Made by a program: the position numbers and the translations under genes. 7,185 nucleotides of DNA from Microbacterium sp. (GTDB taxonomy: Bacteria > Actinomycetota > Actinomycetes > Actinomycetales > Microbacteriaceae). Position 1 is the first letter of the stretch. Every line of letters begins with the position of its first letter. Of this stretch, positions 7,116 to 7,185 are shown piece after piece. The stretch spans positions 1 to 7,185 of the forward strand of contig JAJUIM010000093.1 of assembly GCA_029267645.1 (NCBI GenBank), written 5' to 3'. The notes beneath the pieces were generated by a model. That model worked only from the letters and a program-made list of their open reading frames with translations, made no database searches and was not told the origin of the DNA.

Positions 7116-7185
7116 TGACCGAGTTCACCGTGCGACCCGCCCGCGCCGCCGACATGGCGGAGGTGCACCGCATGCTCCAGCCGTA
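7115..7185 (+). CDS. GNAT-family acetyltransferase, N-terminal fragment
   Basis: The visible 23 codons read MTEFTVRPARAADMAEVHRMLQP, the first strand (FTVRPA) and helix of a GNAT acetyl-CoA-dependent N-acetyltransferase fold. The gene runs past the window end, so the acetyl-CoA binding motif cannot be seen. The opening resembles actinobacterial amino-acid N-acetyltransferases (N-acetylglutamate synthase type, arginine pathway), but many GNAT enzymes start this way, so the substrate is left open. The start is supported by TAGCCT seven bases upstream and by the motif beginning immediately. Confidence 0.75.
   Translation, partial: MTEFTVRPARAADMAEVHRMLQP

Overview
This is a chromosomal segment from a GC-rich actinobacterium. 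The codon usage (C/G in nearly every third position), the strong GGAGG-type ribosome binding sites, a canonical actinobacterial ClpC and a probably leaderless gene start all fit Actinomycetota. Gene content suggests Microbacteriaceae (a Microbacterium or Leucobacter-like organism), but that family call is inference. No rRNA, tRNA, CRISPR array, transposase or phage gene is visible.

Layout, left to right. Bases 1-1307 hold the tail of an unidentified gene, a coupled small single-pass membrane protein (65-559) and a second small membrane-anchored protein (783-1307), all unassigned. A compact type II toxin-antitoxin operon of the FitAB/VapBC kind follows (1390-2030), with a palindromic operator over its likely -10 box. 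A 94-residue two-helix membrane protein (2132-2416) converges on a hotdog-fold acyl-CoA thioesterase (2460-2927, minus strand), with one hairpin terminator shared between them. Then comes a minus-strand two-gene operon: a four-helix DUF2975 membrane protein and a small YozG-like XRE regulator (3177-4006). The largest gene is clpC (4358-6886, plus strand), the regulatory AAA+ unfoldase of the ClpCP protease, with its own terminator. The window ends inside the start of a GNAT acetyltransferase gene (7115 onward).

The most unusual content is intergenic. Two related families of palindromic elements occur here. Family A (three copies: 2980-3075, 4171-4240, 6945-7040) has nearly invariant 18-23 bp arms around unrelated interiors. 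Family B (two copies: 3089-3170, 4076-4157) is 82 bp long, has imperfect arms and a conserved nested hairpin. Both families share the end motif ACACAACG-NN-GTCAA. The copies form A-B and B-A composites that flank the DUF2975/XRE operon as inverted repeats, including a conserved linker, so this two-gene block looks like a cassette bounded by composite palindromes. The B interiors, however, lie in direct orientation, which suggests a past inversion inside one copy. The B-A pair lies upstream of two divergent genes, so transcription termination alone does not explain these elements.
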